The notes: generated by a model not told the origin, from the sequence alone. DNA of 64,000 nt from Streptomyces sp. 1331.2 (GCF_900199205.1 NZ_OBMJ01000001.1:2793001-2857000); one strand, 5' to 3'; positions 42,790 through 51,434 are shown, numbered from the stretch's first letter. A program made the numbers and translations.

Positions 42790-43458
42790 CTACGGCCGGG
42801 TGTAGGCGGCCAGGTCGGGGACGGTGCAGAAGCCGATGCCGTAGGCGCTGACACCGCGGCCGTAGGCGCCGAGCAGGACGCCGGGGGCCTCGCCGGCCAG
42901 CACCCAGCCGTACTCGGACTCGCGGTAGCGGAAGGGCTGCGGCAGGCCGTTGACCGGCAGGCTGAGGGTGGACCAGCCGGGGCCGGCCAGGTCGTCGGCG
43001 AGGTCCCAGGCGAGGCTGCTCTGCTGGTCCAGCCAGTCCTGGCGCAGCGTACGGTCCAGCTGGCCGGGCCAGGTCGCGGCGAGCAGGCCGGAGCCGGCCA
43101 GCCAGGCGGCGGAGGACGCGGAGGTCGCCTCCAGGGTGCCGGTGTTGTCGGCGCTGCGGCGGCTGTCCCGGCGGGCCATGGTGACCACGGCCGCGAACTT
43201 GCGCATGTCGCGCGGCTCGTACTGCTTGGCCGGCTCGTCGCCGTGGCCGAGCGAGCCGTAGTCGACGCTGCCCGCGGCCCGGCCGCCGGCGCCGGCCTGC
43301 ATCAGGTAGCGGCGGCCGGTCCAGCCCTCGTCCAGCCCGTACCAGGGGAAGTCCGCGGACAGGTAGGGCACCAGCGGGTCCGCCGGGCCGGCCTGTCCGC
43401 CGACCACCGGGCCGCCGGCCGTGACCGTCGCCCCTCCCGCCTGACTCGTCGCGTCCAT
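42790..43458 (-). CDS. Hypothetical protein, 222 residues
   Basis: The protein has a Gly/Ala-rich start, then YLSADFPWYGLDEGWTGRRY and a helical middle (SSAAWLAGSGLLAATWPGQL). Its end is beta-rich, with SEYGWVLAGEAPGVLLGAYG and GRGVSAYGIGFCTVP. No membrane helix or catalytic motif stands out and I do not recognise the family. GAGGAGG lies 7 bases before the ATG at 43458, and codon usage is typical, so it is a real gene. It is convergent with mrp and downstream of tatB on the same strand, past that gene's terminator. Confidence 0.72.
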   Translation of the reverse strand: MDATSQAGGATVTAGGPVVGGQAGPADPLVPYLSADFPWYGLDEGWTGRRYLMQAGAGGRAAGSVDYGSLGHGDEPAKQYEPRDMRKFAAVVTMARRDSRRSADNTGTLEATSASSAAWLAGSGLLAATWPGQLDRTLRQDWLDQQSSLAWDLADDLAGPGWSTLSLPVNGLPQPFRYRESEYGWVLAGEAPGVLLGAYGRGVSAYGIGFCTVPDLAAYTRP

Positions 43459-43604
43459 CCCCGGGCCTCCTCAAACGCACGTCGCCTGCCGTGGCGCGCT
43501 CCCATGGTGGCGTACCGCGGCGTTCCCGGGGGCCGGTCCCGGGCCATGACGGCGCGGAATGTGACGGACGGCTCAGCGGGAACAATCAGCACAATAGCGG
43601 CGCA

Positions 43605-43652
43605 CACGCCACCGCCCCGCTCAGCCGGGCGGCCGGGCGGGGCGGTGGCGTG
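43605..43652 (-). terminator. Terminator after tatB
   Basis: CACGCCACCGCCCCGC and its exact complement form a 16-bp stem around a 16-base loop that contains a further GC-rich inverted repeat. It lies 62 bp beyond the tatB stop on the reverse strand. Confidence 0.88.
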
Positions 43653-43713
43653 CTGCCGGGGCGTCGTACCGGAGCCCCCGTCAGGTGCCGCTCAGGCGGC
43701 GGTCAGGGGCCGG

Positions 43714-44148
43714 TCAGGTCGCGTCGGGGTCGAACGGGGGGCGCTCGCCGGCCGTTAGCGGGGCCCCGGCGGAGGCGGGCGCCGGGGCGGACTTCTCGAA
43801 GCTGACGCTGCCGCTGCGGCCGTTCACCGGCGCCGCCGGCTTGTCGTCCAGGACGGAGCGGATGTCCAGCGAGTCCTTCATGTCCTTGAGGCCCAGCGGG
43901 TCCTCGTCGCCGCCCATGAGCTGCTTGCGGACGAAGGTCTTGGGGTTGAGGTCCTCGAACTCGAAGTCCTTGAACTCGGGGCCGAGCTCGCTGCGGATGT
44001 CCTCCTTCGCGTTGTCGGCGAAGGAGCGGACCTTCCGGATGAAGCCCATGGTGTCCTGGATCAGCTTCGGCAGCTTGTCCGGACCGAAGATGATGATCGC
44101 CATCACGATCAGGGTCAGGATCTCCAGCCCACCTACATCGCTGAACAC
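43714..44148 (-). CDS. tatB: Sec-independent protein translocase TatB
   Basis: The 144-residue protein has a single N-terminal helix with the TatA/B hallmark FGP (GLEILTLIVMAIIIFGPDKL), an amphipathic helix (PKLIQDTMGFIRKVRSFAD) and a long polar tail, longer than TatA, as expected for TatB. Together with TatC it recognises twin-arginine signal peptides of folded proteins. AGGGAGC precedes the GTG at 44148. As in M. tuberculosis, tatB lies downstream of a sigma-factor/anti-sigma pair; tatC is not in the window. Confidence 0.93.
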   Translation of the reverse strand: MFSDVGGLEILTLIVMAIIIFGPDKLPKLIQDTMGFIRKVRSFADNAKEDIRSELGPEFKDFEFEDLNPKTFVRKQLMGGDEDPLGLKDMKDSLDIRSVLDDKPAAPVNGRSGSVSFEKSAPAPASAGAPLTAGERPPFDPDAT

Positions 44149-44192
44149 CTTTGCTCCCTAGCTCGTCGGACGACGGTTCCTATCAGGGTAAT

Positions 44193-44254
44193 GGCCACCG
44201 GCGAGTCCCTGGTCCACGCTGCGATGAAGCCGTGGTAAAGACCTGCCGGTGGCC
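44193..44254 (-). other. Perfect inverted repeat in the rseA-tatB spacer
   Basis: GGCCACCGGC (44193-44202) and GCCGGTGGCC (44245-44254) are separated by 42 bases in the 159-bp gap between the anti-sigma gene and tatB. It could be a weak terminator or an attenuator that separates expression of tatB from the sigma operon. In M. tuberculosis htrA occupies this gap. Confidence 0.35.
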
Positions 44255-44307
44255 GGGTGCGTCGAGCCAGGGGAGGCTGCCTGTCCGGGGGCGCTCCGGG
44301 ACGGGCG

Positions 44308-45327
44308 CTAGCGGATCTGCTGGCGCTGGGCGGCGACGCCGCCGGGGCGCTCCGGGGACGACGGCGGGGATGCCTCGCGGGTCGCGGCGATCGGGCGGCC
44401 GGGGAAGTCCACCGGGACCTGCGCGTTCATCGGGACGAGGCCGCCCCGGCCGGTACCGGCGTTGCCGCCGGCCGGGCTGACGGTCGTACCGTGCCGGTCC
44501 TCGCCCTGCGGGCTGAGCCCGCCGACGCTGCCGAGCGTGACCGCGGCGACGGAGAAGGCGCCCGCCGCGGCGAAGACCAGGCGACGCCCCCGCGCGGGGG
44601 TGCGGACGGCGGTGGCGGCCGGCTGCGGCCGGGCGGCCCGGTCCGGTCCGGCGGCGGGCTCGGGGCGGGCGGAGCGCCGGCCCATCAGCGGCCGCAGCCC
44701 GGTGCCGCGCCCGAAGGCGCGCGGGTCGACCCCGGGCACCGGGGTGTCCGCGCCGAGCGCGCCCGCGCCGAAGGAGGCCCCGGCGCCGCGGCCGAAGGAG
44801 CCGCCGGTGAGCCGGCTGCCGCCGAGCGTGCCGGTGGCGGCGACCCCGCCGCCGGGCAGGTCGTCGTCGTCATCGCGGCGCCCGTGCCCGGGCGGCCAGC
44901 CGCCGTCCGCCGGGCCGTCCTCGGGGAGGTTGCCGACGGCCATCAGCCGGGCCATCAGCGAGGAGGACGGGCCGGGCGTGCCGGTGCCGGTCAGCAGGTG
45001 CTTGACGGCGCGGCCCTCGTCGGCCTCGGCGAGGCACTGCGGGCAGGTCGCCAGGTGGGCCTGGACCCGCTCGCGCGAGTCGTGGCCGAGTTCGCCGTCC
45101 AGGAAGGCGGACAGCCGCTCGCCGAGGTGGTGCTCCTCTGCGGCGGGCTCGGCGGGCCGTACGGGCAGCGCGTGCAGGGCCGTGTCGGCGGGCAGCGCCA
45201 GCGCGGGCAGCACGGGCTCACCGGGTTCGTCGGTACCGCGACGACCCGGCAGGGCCCAGCCCCGCCGGTTCAGGGACCGGCCGGACGAGTCCGACCGGTC
45301 CGAGCCGGACCGGCTGGTTCCGCTCAC
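44308..45327 (-). CDS. rseA: RseA-like zinc-binding anti-sigma factor
   Basis: The 339-residue protein has a ZAS (zinc anti-sigma) domain around residues 65-105 ([18 protein letters not shown], then the zinc motif HLATCPQC) and one probable membrane helix near 250-270 ([20 protein letters not shown]). A long Gly/Arg-rich linker and a Pro-rich extracytoplasmic tail complete it. It should hold the sigma factor encoded upstream at the membrane until envelope or redox stress. The GTG start overlaps the sigma gene stop by 4 bases (GTGA), typical of ECF sigma/anti-sigma pairs. The name follows its match in domain and position to mycobacterial RseA. Confidence 0.88.
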   Translation of the reverse strand: MSGTSRSGSDRSDSSGRSLNRRGWALPGRRGTDEPGEPVLPALALPADTALHALPVRPAEPAAEEHHLGERLSAFLDGELGHDSRERVQAHLATCPQCLAEADEGRAVKHLLTGTGTPGPSSSLMARLMAVGNLPEDGPADGGWPPGHGRRDDDDDLPGGGVAATGTLGGSRLTGGSFGRGAGASFGAGALGADTPVPGVDPRAFGRGTGLRPLMGRRSARPEPAAGPDRAARPQPAATAVRTPARGRRLVFAAAGAFSVAAVTLGSVGGLSPQGEDRHGTTVSPAGGNAGTGRGGLVPMNAQVPVDFPGRPIAATREASPPSSPERPGGVAAQRQQIR

Positions 45328-46169
45328 GATCGCCTCCGTCCGCGCCCACCGGGCGCGACCGCGACCTCCACCGCGCCGACGCCGACCGGCACCGGCTCCT
45401 CCGAGCCGCCGCGGCGCTCACGGCCGGGGGCCGAGCCGGGGGCACGGTGCTTGAGTGCGGCGCGCAGGTGCGAGCGGCCGCGGTGGATGCGGCTGCGGAC
45501 GGTGCCGAGCTTGACGCCCAGCGTGGCGGCGATCTCCTCGTACGACAGGCCCTCGATGTCGCAGAGCACCACGGCGGCGCGGAACTCCGGGGCGAGGGTG
45601 TCCAGGGCCTGCTGGACGTCGGCGTCGAAGTGGGTGTCGCTGAAGTGCTGCGCCGGGCTGGGCTCGCGGGAGGCGAGCCGCTCGGCCGCGTCCTCGCCGA
45701 GCGCGTCGAAGCGGATGCGCTGGCGGCGGCGGACCATGTCCAGGAACAGGTTGGTGGTGATCCGGTGCAGCCAGCCCTCGAACGTGCCGGGGGTGTAGGT
45801 GGACAGCGAACGGAAGACCCGGACGAAGACCTCCTGGGTGAGGTCCTCGGCGTCGTGCTGGTTGCCCGTCAGACGGTAGGCGAGCCGGTACACGCGGGCG
45901 CTGTGCGCCTCGACGATCTCCTCCCAGCTGGGCGGAGTCCAGGTCTGCGCGTCGGGGCCCTCGGCGAAGGTCGCGAGGGCGGGGGCCTCGGTGGTACCGG
46001 CAGCCGGCGTCTCGGCGGCGGGCTGGTCCAGATCGGAGTGCGCAGGCTGGTTCATCACGGGCTTCGGCGTACGGGCCGACGCGGTGCCGCGGGAGTGCCG
46101 CCGCACGGGGACGTCGCCCTCGGCCACACCTCCTCGGTCGGCTCTTCTGCCCAGCAGGGCCACCACCAT
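45324..46169 (-). CDS. sigE: ECF RNA polymerase sigma factor, SigE-like
   Basis: The 281-residue sigma factor has region 2 ([18 protein letters not shown], then [20 protein letters not shown]) and region 4 ([20 protein letters not shown]), with a 70-residue acidic N-terminal extension. It is placed between rseA and the divergent O-methyltransferase gene, as in the M. tuberculosis sigE locus. This is not necessarily the protein called SigE in Streptomyces, which belongs to another locus. The ATG at 46169 has GAGGTGG upstream; [11 protein letters not shown] further in is an alternative start without a ribosome binding site. A GGGAACC-N16-CGTTG promoter upstream suggests autoregulation. Confidence 0.9.
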   Translation of the reverse strand: MVVALLGRRADRGGVAEGDVPVRRHSRGTASARTPKPVMNQPAHSDLDQPAAETPAAGTTEAPALATFAEGPDAQTWTPPSWEEIVEAHSARVYRLAYRLTGNQHDAEDLTQEVFVRVFRSLSTYTPGTFEGWLHRITTNLFLDMVRRRQRIRFDALGEDAAERLASREPSPAQHFSDTHFDADVQQALDTLAPEFRAAVVLCDIEGLSYEEIAATLGVKLGTVRSRIHRGRSHLRAALKHRAPGSAPGRERRGGSEEPVPVGVGAVEVAVAPGGRGRRRS

Positions 46170-46233
46170 ATCCACCTCACCCGTCAAGCCCGGATAAAAG
46201 TGCCCGGGAGGTCTCCCGTACCCGGTCCGAGAT

Positions 46234-46263
46234 GACAACGGCCCGCCGCCGTACGCGGTTCCC
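46234..46263 (-). promoter_or_regulatory. ECF-type promoter upstream of the sigma gene
   Basis: On the reverse strand GGGAACC (46257-46263) is followed after 16 bases by CGTTGTC (46234-46240). This matches the GGAACC/CGTT pattern known for mycobacterial SigE/SigH-type promoters. The expected transcript would have a 5' leader of roughly 55-60 bases before the ATG at 46169. Confidence 0.75.
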
Positions 46264-46388
46264 GCCCGGCCAGTAATCTGTGGCAGGAAATATCGACATC
46301 CCCCGGCACCGGGCCGCCACCCGGGGCTCCGAAAGAGGCAGCCATCAGCGAGTTCGGGCCCGCGCGCGCGGCCCTCGCCGACACCTAC

Positions 46389-46976
46389 GTGGGCGAGGAC
46401 GCCGTGCTCACCTACGCCCGGGCGCAGTCCGCGCGGACCGGCATACGGGCGATCGGGCCGAGCGGCGGGGCCTGCCTGCGGCTGCTGGCGGCCGCCCTGG
46501 ACGCCAAGGCGGTGGCCGAGATCGGCACCGGCACCGGGGTGTCCGGGGTCTACCTGCTGCGCGGGATGCGGCCGGACGGCGTCCTGACCACGGTCGACTC
46601 CGAGCCGGTGCGCCAGCAGCTGGCCCGCGAGGCGTACCACGCGGCCGGGTTCGCGGCCAACCGCTCCCGGTTCATACCGGGCCGGGCCCTGGAGGTGCTG
46701 CCCCGGCTCGCCGACGGGCAGTACGACCTGGTGTTCTGCGACGGCGACCCGGCCGAGTCCCGCGAGTACCTGCTGGAGTCGCTGCGACTGCTGCGGCCGG
46801 GCGGGATGGTCTGCTTCGAGGGCGTCTTCCAGGAGGGCCGGCTGGCCGAGCCGGAACTGCAGGACCCGCAGACCGGCGCGGTCCGGGACCTGGTCCGGGA
46901 CGTCCGGGAGAGCGAGGCCCTGCTGCCGGCGCTGCTGCCGGTCTCGGACGGGCTGCTCTGCGCGGTCAAGCGTTAG
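46389..46976 (+). CDS. SAM-dependent O-methyltransferase (Rv1220c-like)
   Basis: At least 195 residues encode a class I methyltransferase with the SAM motif [30 protein letters not shown], the metal-binding DLVFCDGD and [13 protein letters not shown]. It is divergent from the sigma factor as in M. tuberculosis (Rv1220c-sigE). The family-typical segment [11 protein letters not shown] lies partly upstream of the GTG at 46389, so translation probably starts earlier. The only well-placed codon is ATC at 46344, preceded by AGAGG; no ATG, GTG or TTG occurs in frame in between. The annotated start is therefore the shortest standard choice. Methyl acceptor unknown. Confidence 0.85.
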   Translation: MGEDAVLTYARAQSARTGIRAIGPSGGACLRLLAAALDAKAVAEIGTGTGVSGVYLLRGMRPDGVLTTVDSEPVRQQLAREAYHAAGFAANRSRFIPGRALEVLPRLADGQYDLVFCDGDPAESREYLLESLRLLRPGGMVCFEGVFQEGRLAEPELQDPQTGAVRDLVRDVRESEALLPALLPVSDGLLCAVKR

Positions 46977-47020
46977 GACGTGCCCGGCGGGCCTTCCCGA
47001 CGTGCCCGGCGGGCCTTCCC
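46977..47020. repeat. Perfect 22-bp tandem duplication after the methyltransferase gene
   Basis: GACGTGCCCGGCGGGCCTTC plus CC occurs at 46977-46998 and again at 46999-47020 without a mismatch, starting two bases after the stop. Each unit contains a GCCCGGCGGGC self-complementary core, so the RNA could fold into two small hairpins and act as a terminator. Confidence 0.85.
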
Positions 47021-47112
47021 GGGGCCTCGGAAAACGCGCGGACCCGGGCCGACATGACGTCGTACCCGGGCCCGGCAGCGCATCTCCAGGAGATGGTGAG
47101 CACCCGCTGCGG

Positions 47113-47280
47113 TCAGCCGCAGGCCTTCTTCAGGGCCTCGCCGAGGGCGTCGGCCTCGTCAGGCGTGAGCTCCACCACGAGGCGTCCGCCGCCTTCGAGC
47201 GGAACGCGCATGATGATGCCCCGCCCCTCTTTGGTGACTTCGAGCGGGCCGTCACCCGTCCGCGGCTTCATGGCCGCCAT
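47113..47280 (-). CDS. DUF3117 small protein
   Basis: The 55-residue protein starts [20 protein letters not shown] and ends [12 protein letters not shown]. It matches DUF3117, a nearly invariant actinobacterial family (Rv1211 in M. tuberculosis) of unknown function. GGAAGGGG lies 7 bases before the ATG at 47280. It is a compact beta-rich basic/acidic protein with no membrane segment. It is divergent from the enoyl-CoA hydratase gene with a 299-bp shared upstream region. Confidence 0.93.
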   Translation of the reverse strand: MAAMKPRTGDGPLEVTKEGRGIIMRVPLEGGGRLVVELTPDEADALGEALKKACG

Positions 47281-47579
47281 GCTCGTTCCCCTTCCTGCAA
47301 CCGCTCAGCTACGCACCGGCAGTCCGTCCACCGCCGGTATCGAACGCATTGATCGGAAGCCATTATCCCGCATGCCACGGGCTGATGACCAACATCACTC
47401 TCGGTGCAACCTCGGCCGGACCGCCCCCAACCGTGGCAATTCGCGTCATAAGCCCCGGCGTGGCGGCGGTACGGGCCGTACGGGAAGGTGCGATACCTCA
47501 CACTCCCCAGGCCACCGCGTGCTCCGGCATCCTGGCACACGACACCGACACCACGACGACCACCGGGGAGCCCTCGCCC
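47281..47579. promoter_or_regulatory. Divergent region between DUF3117 and enoyl-CoA hydratase genes
   Basis: The 299 bp contain the DUF3117 ribosome binding site at the left and GGGGAG for the hydratase at the right. The frame of the hydratase is open through most of it but the sequence has no conserved protein features. No strong hairpin or operator stands out. Less GC-rich patches at 47335-47400 probably hold the promoters. Confidence 0.4.
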
Positions 47580-48380
47580 ATGTCCGATTCCGTGCTGTAC
47601 GAGCTGGACGGCGGCCTGGCCGTCATCACCATCAACCGCCCCGAGGCGATGAACGCCCTCGACGTGGCCACCAAGGTCGCGCTGCGCGACACCGTGACCG
47701 CCGCGGCCGAGGACCCGGAGGTCCGGGCCGTCCTGCTGACCGGGGCGGGCGAGCGCGCGTTCTGCGTCGGGCAGGACCTGAACGAGCACCTGGCGATGCT
47801 GAAGCAGGCCGAGGAGACCGGCGAAGGTGCGCTGCGGACCGTCGCCGAGCACTACAACCCGCTGACCAGGGCGCTGGCCGGGATGCGCAAGCCGACCGTG
47901 GCCGCGGTCGGCGGGGTGGCGGCCGGCGCGGGTGCCTCGCTCGCCTTCGCCTGCGACTTCCGGATCCTGTCCGACCGGGCCGGCTTCAACACCGCCTTCG
48001 CCGGGATCGGCCTGACCGCCGACTCGGGCGCCTCCTGGACGCTCCCCCGGCTCGTCGGGCACGCCAAGGCCACCGAGTTGCTGATGCTGCCCCGGACGGT
48101 CAAGGCCGCCGAGGCGATGGAGCTGGGCCTGGCCACCAAGGTGGTCCCGGCCGAGGAACTCGCCGCCACCGCACGGGTCTTCGCCCGCGAGCTGGCCGAG
48201 GGCCCGACCGTCGCGTACGGCGCCGTCAAGGCCTCGCTGGCGTACGGCGCCTCGCACTCGCTGGACGAACTCCTGGACAAGGAGGACGAGTTGCAGACCC
48301 TGGCCGGGGAGAGCGAGGACCACCGGATCGCGGTGCGCGCCTTCATCGCCAAGGAGAAGCCCAAGTACGTGGGCCGCTAG
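47580..48380 (+). CDS. Enoyl-CoA hydratase/isomerase family protein
   Basis: The 266-residue crotonase-fold protein begins MSDSVLYELDGGLAVITINR and has the first oxyanion-hole segment in GERAFCVGQDLNE and the second in GGVAAGAGASLAFACDFR, with GLTADSGASWTLPRLVG. The Asp of VGQDLN and the DSGAS loop resemble PaaG/PaaB-type isomerases of phenylacetate and fatty-acid breakdown rather than classic hydratases with two glutamates. The ATG at 47580 has GGGGAG upstream. It is a single gene, convergent with tag, whose stop is 13 bp away. Confidence 0.9.
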   Translation: MSDSVLYELDGGLAVITINRPEAMNALDVATKVALRDTVTAAAEDPEVRAVLLTGAGERAFCVGQDLNEHLAMLKQAEETGEGALRTVAEHYNPLTRALAGMRKPTVAAVGGVAAGAGASLAFACDFRILSDRAGFNTAFAGIGLTADSGASWTLPRLVGHAKATELLMLPRTVKAAEAMELGLATKVVPAEELAATARVFARELAEGPTVAYGAVKASLAYGASHSLDELLDKEDELQTLAGESEDHRIAVRAFIAKEKPKYVGR

Positions 48381-48393
48381 GACGGTTGACGGC

Positions 48394-49014
48394 CTAGGCC
48401 CGGCCCCGGCTCTGCACCTGACCCTGCATGCCGGTGCGGACGTGGCAGTCCGCGAGGTGGTCGTCCACCAGGCCGCAGGCCTGCATCAGGGCGTAGGCGG
48501 TGGTCGGGCCGACGAAGCGGAAGCCCGCCTTCTTCAGCGCCTTCGCCAGTGCCGTCGACTCGGGCGTGACGGCCGGCACCTCGCTCAGCGCGCGGGGGGC
48601 CGGCCGGCCCGGCTCCGGGGCGAACCCCCAGATCAGCGCATCCAGTCCGCCCTCCAGCTCGCGGGCGACCCGCGCGTTGGCGATCGCCGCGTCGATCTTC
48701 GCCCGGTTGCGGATGATCCCGGCGTCGGCGAGCAGCCGCTCCCGGTCGGTCTCGCCGAACTCGGCGACCTCGGCGATCCGGAAGCCGGCGAACGCGGCCC
48801 GGAAGCCCTCGCGGCGGCGCAGGATGGTCAGCCAGGACAGCCCGGACTGGAAGGCCTCCAGGCAGACCCGCTCGAACAGCGCGTCGTCGCCGTGCACCGG
48901 GCGGCCCCACTCGGTGTCGTGGTAGATCCGGTAGTCGTCGGTGGAGTCGCCCCAGGCGCAGCGGAGCAGGCCGTCCGCGCCGAGCACCGCACCGGCGACG
49001 GCGGGCTCGGTCAC
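48394..49014 (-). CDS. tag: DNA-3-methyladenine glycosylase I
   Basis: The 206-residue enzyme has the Tag motifs RCAWGD, YHDTEWGRPVH, LEAFQSGLSWLTIL (active-site region) and C-terminal DDHLADCHVR, providing the zinc-binding Cys/His set and the 3-methyladenine pocket. It removes 3-methyladenine from DNA to start base excision repair. The GTG at 49014 overlaps the stop of the DivIVA-domain gene by 4 bases (GTGA), so the two are co-translated. The same adjacency exists in M. tuberculosis (Rv1209-Rv1210). Confidence 0.94.
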   Translation of the reverse strand: MTEPAVAGAVLGADGLLRCAWGDSTDDYRIYHDTEWGRPVHGDDALFERVCLEAFQSGLSWLTILRRREGFRAAFAGFRIAEVAEFGETDRERLLADAGIIRNRAKIDAAIANARVARELEGGLDALIWGFAPEPGRPAPRALSEVPAVTPESTALAKALKKAGFRFVGPTTAYALMQACGLVDDHLADCHVRTGMQGQVQSRGRA

Positions 49015-49457
49015 TGGTCCTTCACCGGCTTCGCGTCCTCGGGCGCGGGGGCCGACGGCTCGGCCGAGGGCTTGGTGAGTGCGACGGCCGGTTCGACCAC
49101 CTTGGCGAACTGCTCCAGGCCGGGCAGCGGTTCGGCTGCCGGGTCGGGGCCGTTGGTCGCCTCGACCGCGCCGCGCAGGTGGGCGGCGGCCTCCAGTTCG
49201 GCGATCCGCGCGTCCCGGTAGGCGAGCTCGGCGCCGAGGCGGTCCAGGACGTCGTCCACCTCGTCCATCCGGTAGCCGCGCAGGGCCATCGGCAGGCGCA
49301 GCTCGTCCACGTCCGCCTTGCCCAGCGGGCGGTCCTGCGGCAGCCGCGCGGCGATGCGGTCGGGTACCGCCTCCGGCATCGAGCCGCCCCCGCCGAGCGC
49401 CACCAGGGCGGCGCCGCCGACCACCACGGCCATGGCGACCACGATCACCCAGAACAC
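49011..49457 (-). CDS. DivIVA-domain membrane-anchored protein
   Basis: The 148-residue protein begins with one membrane helix (VFWVIVVAMAVVVGGAALVAL) and carries the short DivIVA motif LPMALRGYRMDEVDDVLDRL, then a helical segment (ELAYRDARIAELEAAAHL) and a Pro/Ala-rich tail. It is a small relative of cell-pole organising proteins, and the function of this subfamily is unknown. GGGAGGA precedes the GTG at 49457. It is upstream of and coupled to tag and divergent from the dihydropteroate-synthase-like gene. Confidence 0.87.
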   Translation of the reverse strand: MFWVIVVAMAVVVGGAALVALGGGGSMPEAVPDRIAARLPQDRPLGKADVDELRLPMALRGYRMDEVDDVLDRLGAELAYRDARIAELEAAAHLRGAVEATNGPDPAAEPLPGLEQFAKVVEPAVALTKPSAEPSAPAPEDAKPVKDQ

Positions 49458-49587
49458 GAGCTGTCCTCCCGAACTCCCGGCCGGTCCTCGTCCACGTGCC
49501 GGGGAACCAGACTGATCATGACAGCATGGTCCCCTAGTGAGGCCGGGGGCCATCATCGCACCCGCAGGAGCTCTGGAGGAGACATCG

Positions 49588-50451
49588 GTGGCACTGCGCC
49601 TGGGACCGCGGGAATTCGGTGACGACGAGCTGGTGATCATGGCGATCGTCAACCGGACCCCGGACTCCTTCTTCGACAAGGGCGCCACCTTCGCCGACGA
49701 GGCCGCCTTCGCCGCCGCCGACCGCGCGATGGCCGAGGGCGCGGCGATCCTGGACATCGGCGGGGTGAAGGCCGGGCCGGGCGACGAGGTCACGGTCGAG
49801 GAGGAGCTGCGGCGCACCGTCCCGTTCGTGGCCGAGCTGCGCAAGCGCCACCCCGACGCCGTGATCAGCGTGGACACCTGGCGGCACGAGGTCGGCGAGG
49901 CGGTCTGCGAGGCGGGCGCGGACCTGCTGAACGACGCCTGGGGCGGGGTCGACCCGAAGCTCGCCGAGGTCGCCGCCCGGCACGACGTCGGGCTGGTCTG
50001 CACCCACGCGGGCGGCGTCGAGCCGCGGACCCGCCCGCACCGGACCGGGTACGAGGACGTGATGGCGGACATCCTGCGGGTGACCGTCGGCCTGGCCGAG
50101 CGCGCGGTGCAGCTGGGCGTGCGGCGGGACGCGGTGATCATCGACCCGGGGCACGACTTCGGCAAGAACACCCGGCACTCGCTGGAGGCCACCCGGCGGC
50201 TGCCGGAGATGACCGCGACCGGCTTCCCCGTGCTGGTCTCGCTCTCCAACAAGGACTTCGTCGGCGAGACCCTGGACAAGCCGGTGGACGAGCGGCTGCT
50301 CGGCACCCTGGCGACCACGGCGGTCTCGGCCTGGCTGGGCGCGCAGGTCTACCGGGTGCACCAGGTCGCGGAGACCCGGCAGGTGCTGGACATGGTCGCC
50401 TCGATCCGGGGCACCCGCCCCCCGGCGGTAGCCCGCCGGGGGCTGGCGTGA
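49588..50451 (+). CDS. folP2: Dihydropteroate synthase-family protein (FolP2-like)
   Basis: The 287-residue TIM-barrel protein has the pterin-binding motifs IMAIVNRTPDSFFDKG, AILDIGGVKAGPG, VISVDTWRHEV, DLLNDAWGG and VIIDPGHDFGKN. In true dihydropteroate synthase the second motif is closer to DIGGESTRPG; here it reads DIGGVKAGPG, as in the mycobacterial FolP2 paralogue, which is reported to lack the activity. The function may therefore differ from folate synthesis. The GTG at 49588 has GGAGGA upstream and is preferred to a GTG at 49537. Gene order (LOG, folP2, DivIVA, tag) matches the mycobacterial locus. Confidence 0.88.
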   Translation: MALRLGPREFGDDELVIMAIVNRTPDSFFDKGATFADEAAFAAADRAMAEGAAILDIGGVKAGPGDEVTVEEELRRTVPFVAELRKRHPDAVISVDTWRHEVGEAVCEAGADLLNDAWGGVDPKLAEVAARHDVGLVCTHAGGVEPRTRPHRTGYEDVMADILRVTVGLAERAVQLGVRRDAVIIDPGHDFGKNTRHSLEATRRLPEMTATGFPVLVSLSNKDFVGETLDKPVDERLLGTLATTAVSAWLGAQVYRVHQVAETRQVLDMVASIRGTRPPAVARRGLA

Positions 50452-50512
50452 GCTGCCCTCCTGACGTTCGGCTCGCGCCGGGCGTGGGAGGCCGCCAGGG
50501 CCTGGGAGGCCG

Positions 50513-51322
50513 CTAGATCTCGTTCACCGGCCGGCGGGCGTCGGCGAGGATCTTCATGACCTCGTCGACCTCGTCGGTGATGTGGAAAAGCTCCAGGTCG
50601 TGCGGAGCCGCCTTGCCCTGCGCGACCAGGGTGTTCTTCAGCCACTCGAAGAGGCCGCCCCAGTACGCGGTGCCGTAGAGGATCACCGGGAAGCGGGTGA
50701 CCTTCTTCGTCTGCACCAGGGTGAGCGCCTCGAACAGCTCGTCCAGGGTGCCGAGGCCGCCGGGCAGGACCACGAAGCCCTGCGCGTACTTCACGAACAT
50801 CGTCTTGCGGACGAAGAAGTAACGGAAGTTCAGCCCGAGGTCGACGAACTCGTTGAGACCCTGCTCGAAGGGCAGCTCGATGCCGAGCCCGACGCTGAGG
50901 CCGCCGGCCTCGGAGGCGCCGCGGTTGGCGGCCTCCATGGCGCCCGGGCCGCCGCCGGTGATCACCGCGTAGCCGGCCTCGGCGAGGGCCCGGCCGATGG
51001 CCACGCCGGCCTCGTACTCGGGCGAGTCGGCCGGGGTCCGGGCGGAGCCGAACACGCTGACCGCGGGCGGGAGTTCGGCGAGGGCGCCGAAGCCCTCGAC
51101 GAATTCGGAGGTGATCCGCAGCACCCGCCACGGATCGGTGTGCAGCCAGTCGGTGGGGCCCGTGGTGTCCAGCAGGCGCTGGTCCGTGGTGCTCGTGCCG
51201 ACCTGGTCCCGGCGCACCAGCACCGGGCCCTTCTGCTTCTCGGGCCAGGCCTTCTTCTTCCGCGGCTCGCCGACCTGCTCGGGGCCGTGTCCGTAGTGCT
51301 TCTCGTCTCCTGTGCCTGTCAT
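50513..51322 (-). CDS. LOG family protein (cytokinin riboside monophosphate phosphoribohydrolase type)
   Basis: The 269-residue protein has the LOG signature PGGLGTLDE near residue 190, preceded by GGGPGAMEAANRGA and SVFGSARTP. Enzymes of this family release the base from nucleoside 5'-monophosphates; the M. tuberculosis relative Rv1205 makes cytokinins. An N-terminal extension of about 60 residues is charged (KKKAWPEKQKGP), longer than in the minimal family. The ATG at 51322 is used. It is convergent with folP2 and separated from dapE by a hairpin. Confidence 0.92.
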   Translation of the reverse strand: MTGTGDEKHYGHGPEQVGEPRKKKAWPEKQKGPVLVRRDQVGTSTTDQRLLDTTGPTDWLHTDPWRVLRITSEFVEGFGALAELPPAVSVFGSARTPADSPEYEAGVAIGRALAEAGYAVITGGGPGAMEAANRGASEAGGLSVGLGIELPFEQGLNEFVDLGLNFRYFFVRKTMFVKYAQGFVVLPGGLGTLDELFEALTLVQTKKVTRFPVILYGTAYWGGLFEWLKNTLVAQGKAAPHDLELFHITDEVDEVMKILADARRPVNEI

Positions 51323-51340
51323 GACGAAACCCTACGCCCG

Positions 51341-51371
51341 CCTTCCCCCGTTTTCAGGAAACGGGGGAAGG
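51341..51371 (-). terminator. Terminator after dapE
   Basis: CCTTCCCCCGTTT and AAACGGGGGAAGG form a perfect 13-bp stem with a 5-base loop, 64 bp beyond the dapE stop on the reverse strand and just before the LOG gene start. Confidence 0.82.
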
Positions 51372-51434
51372 TCGCTTGGGCAACCGGAAGATGGCGTTCG
51401 ACCGTTGATCGGATCAGCCTCCCGGGGTGGGGAC

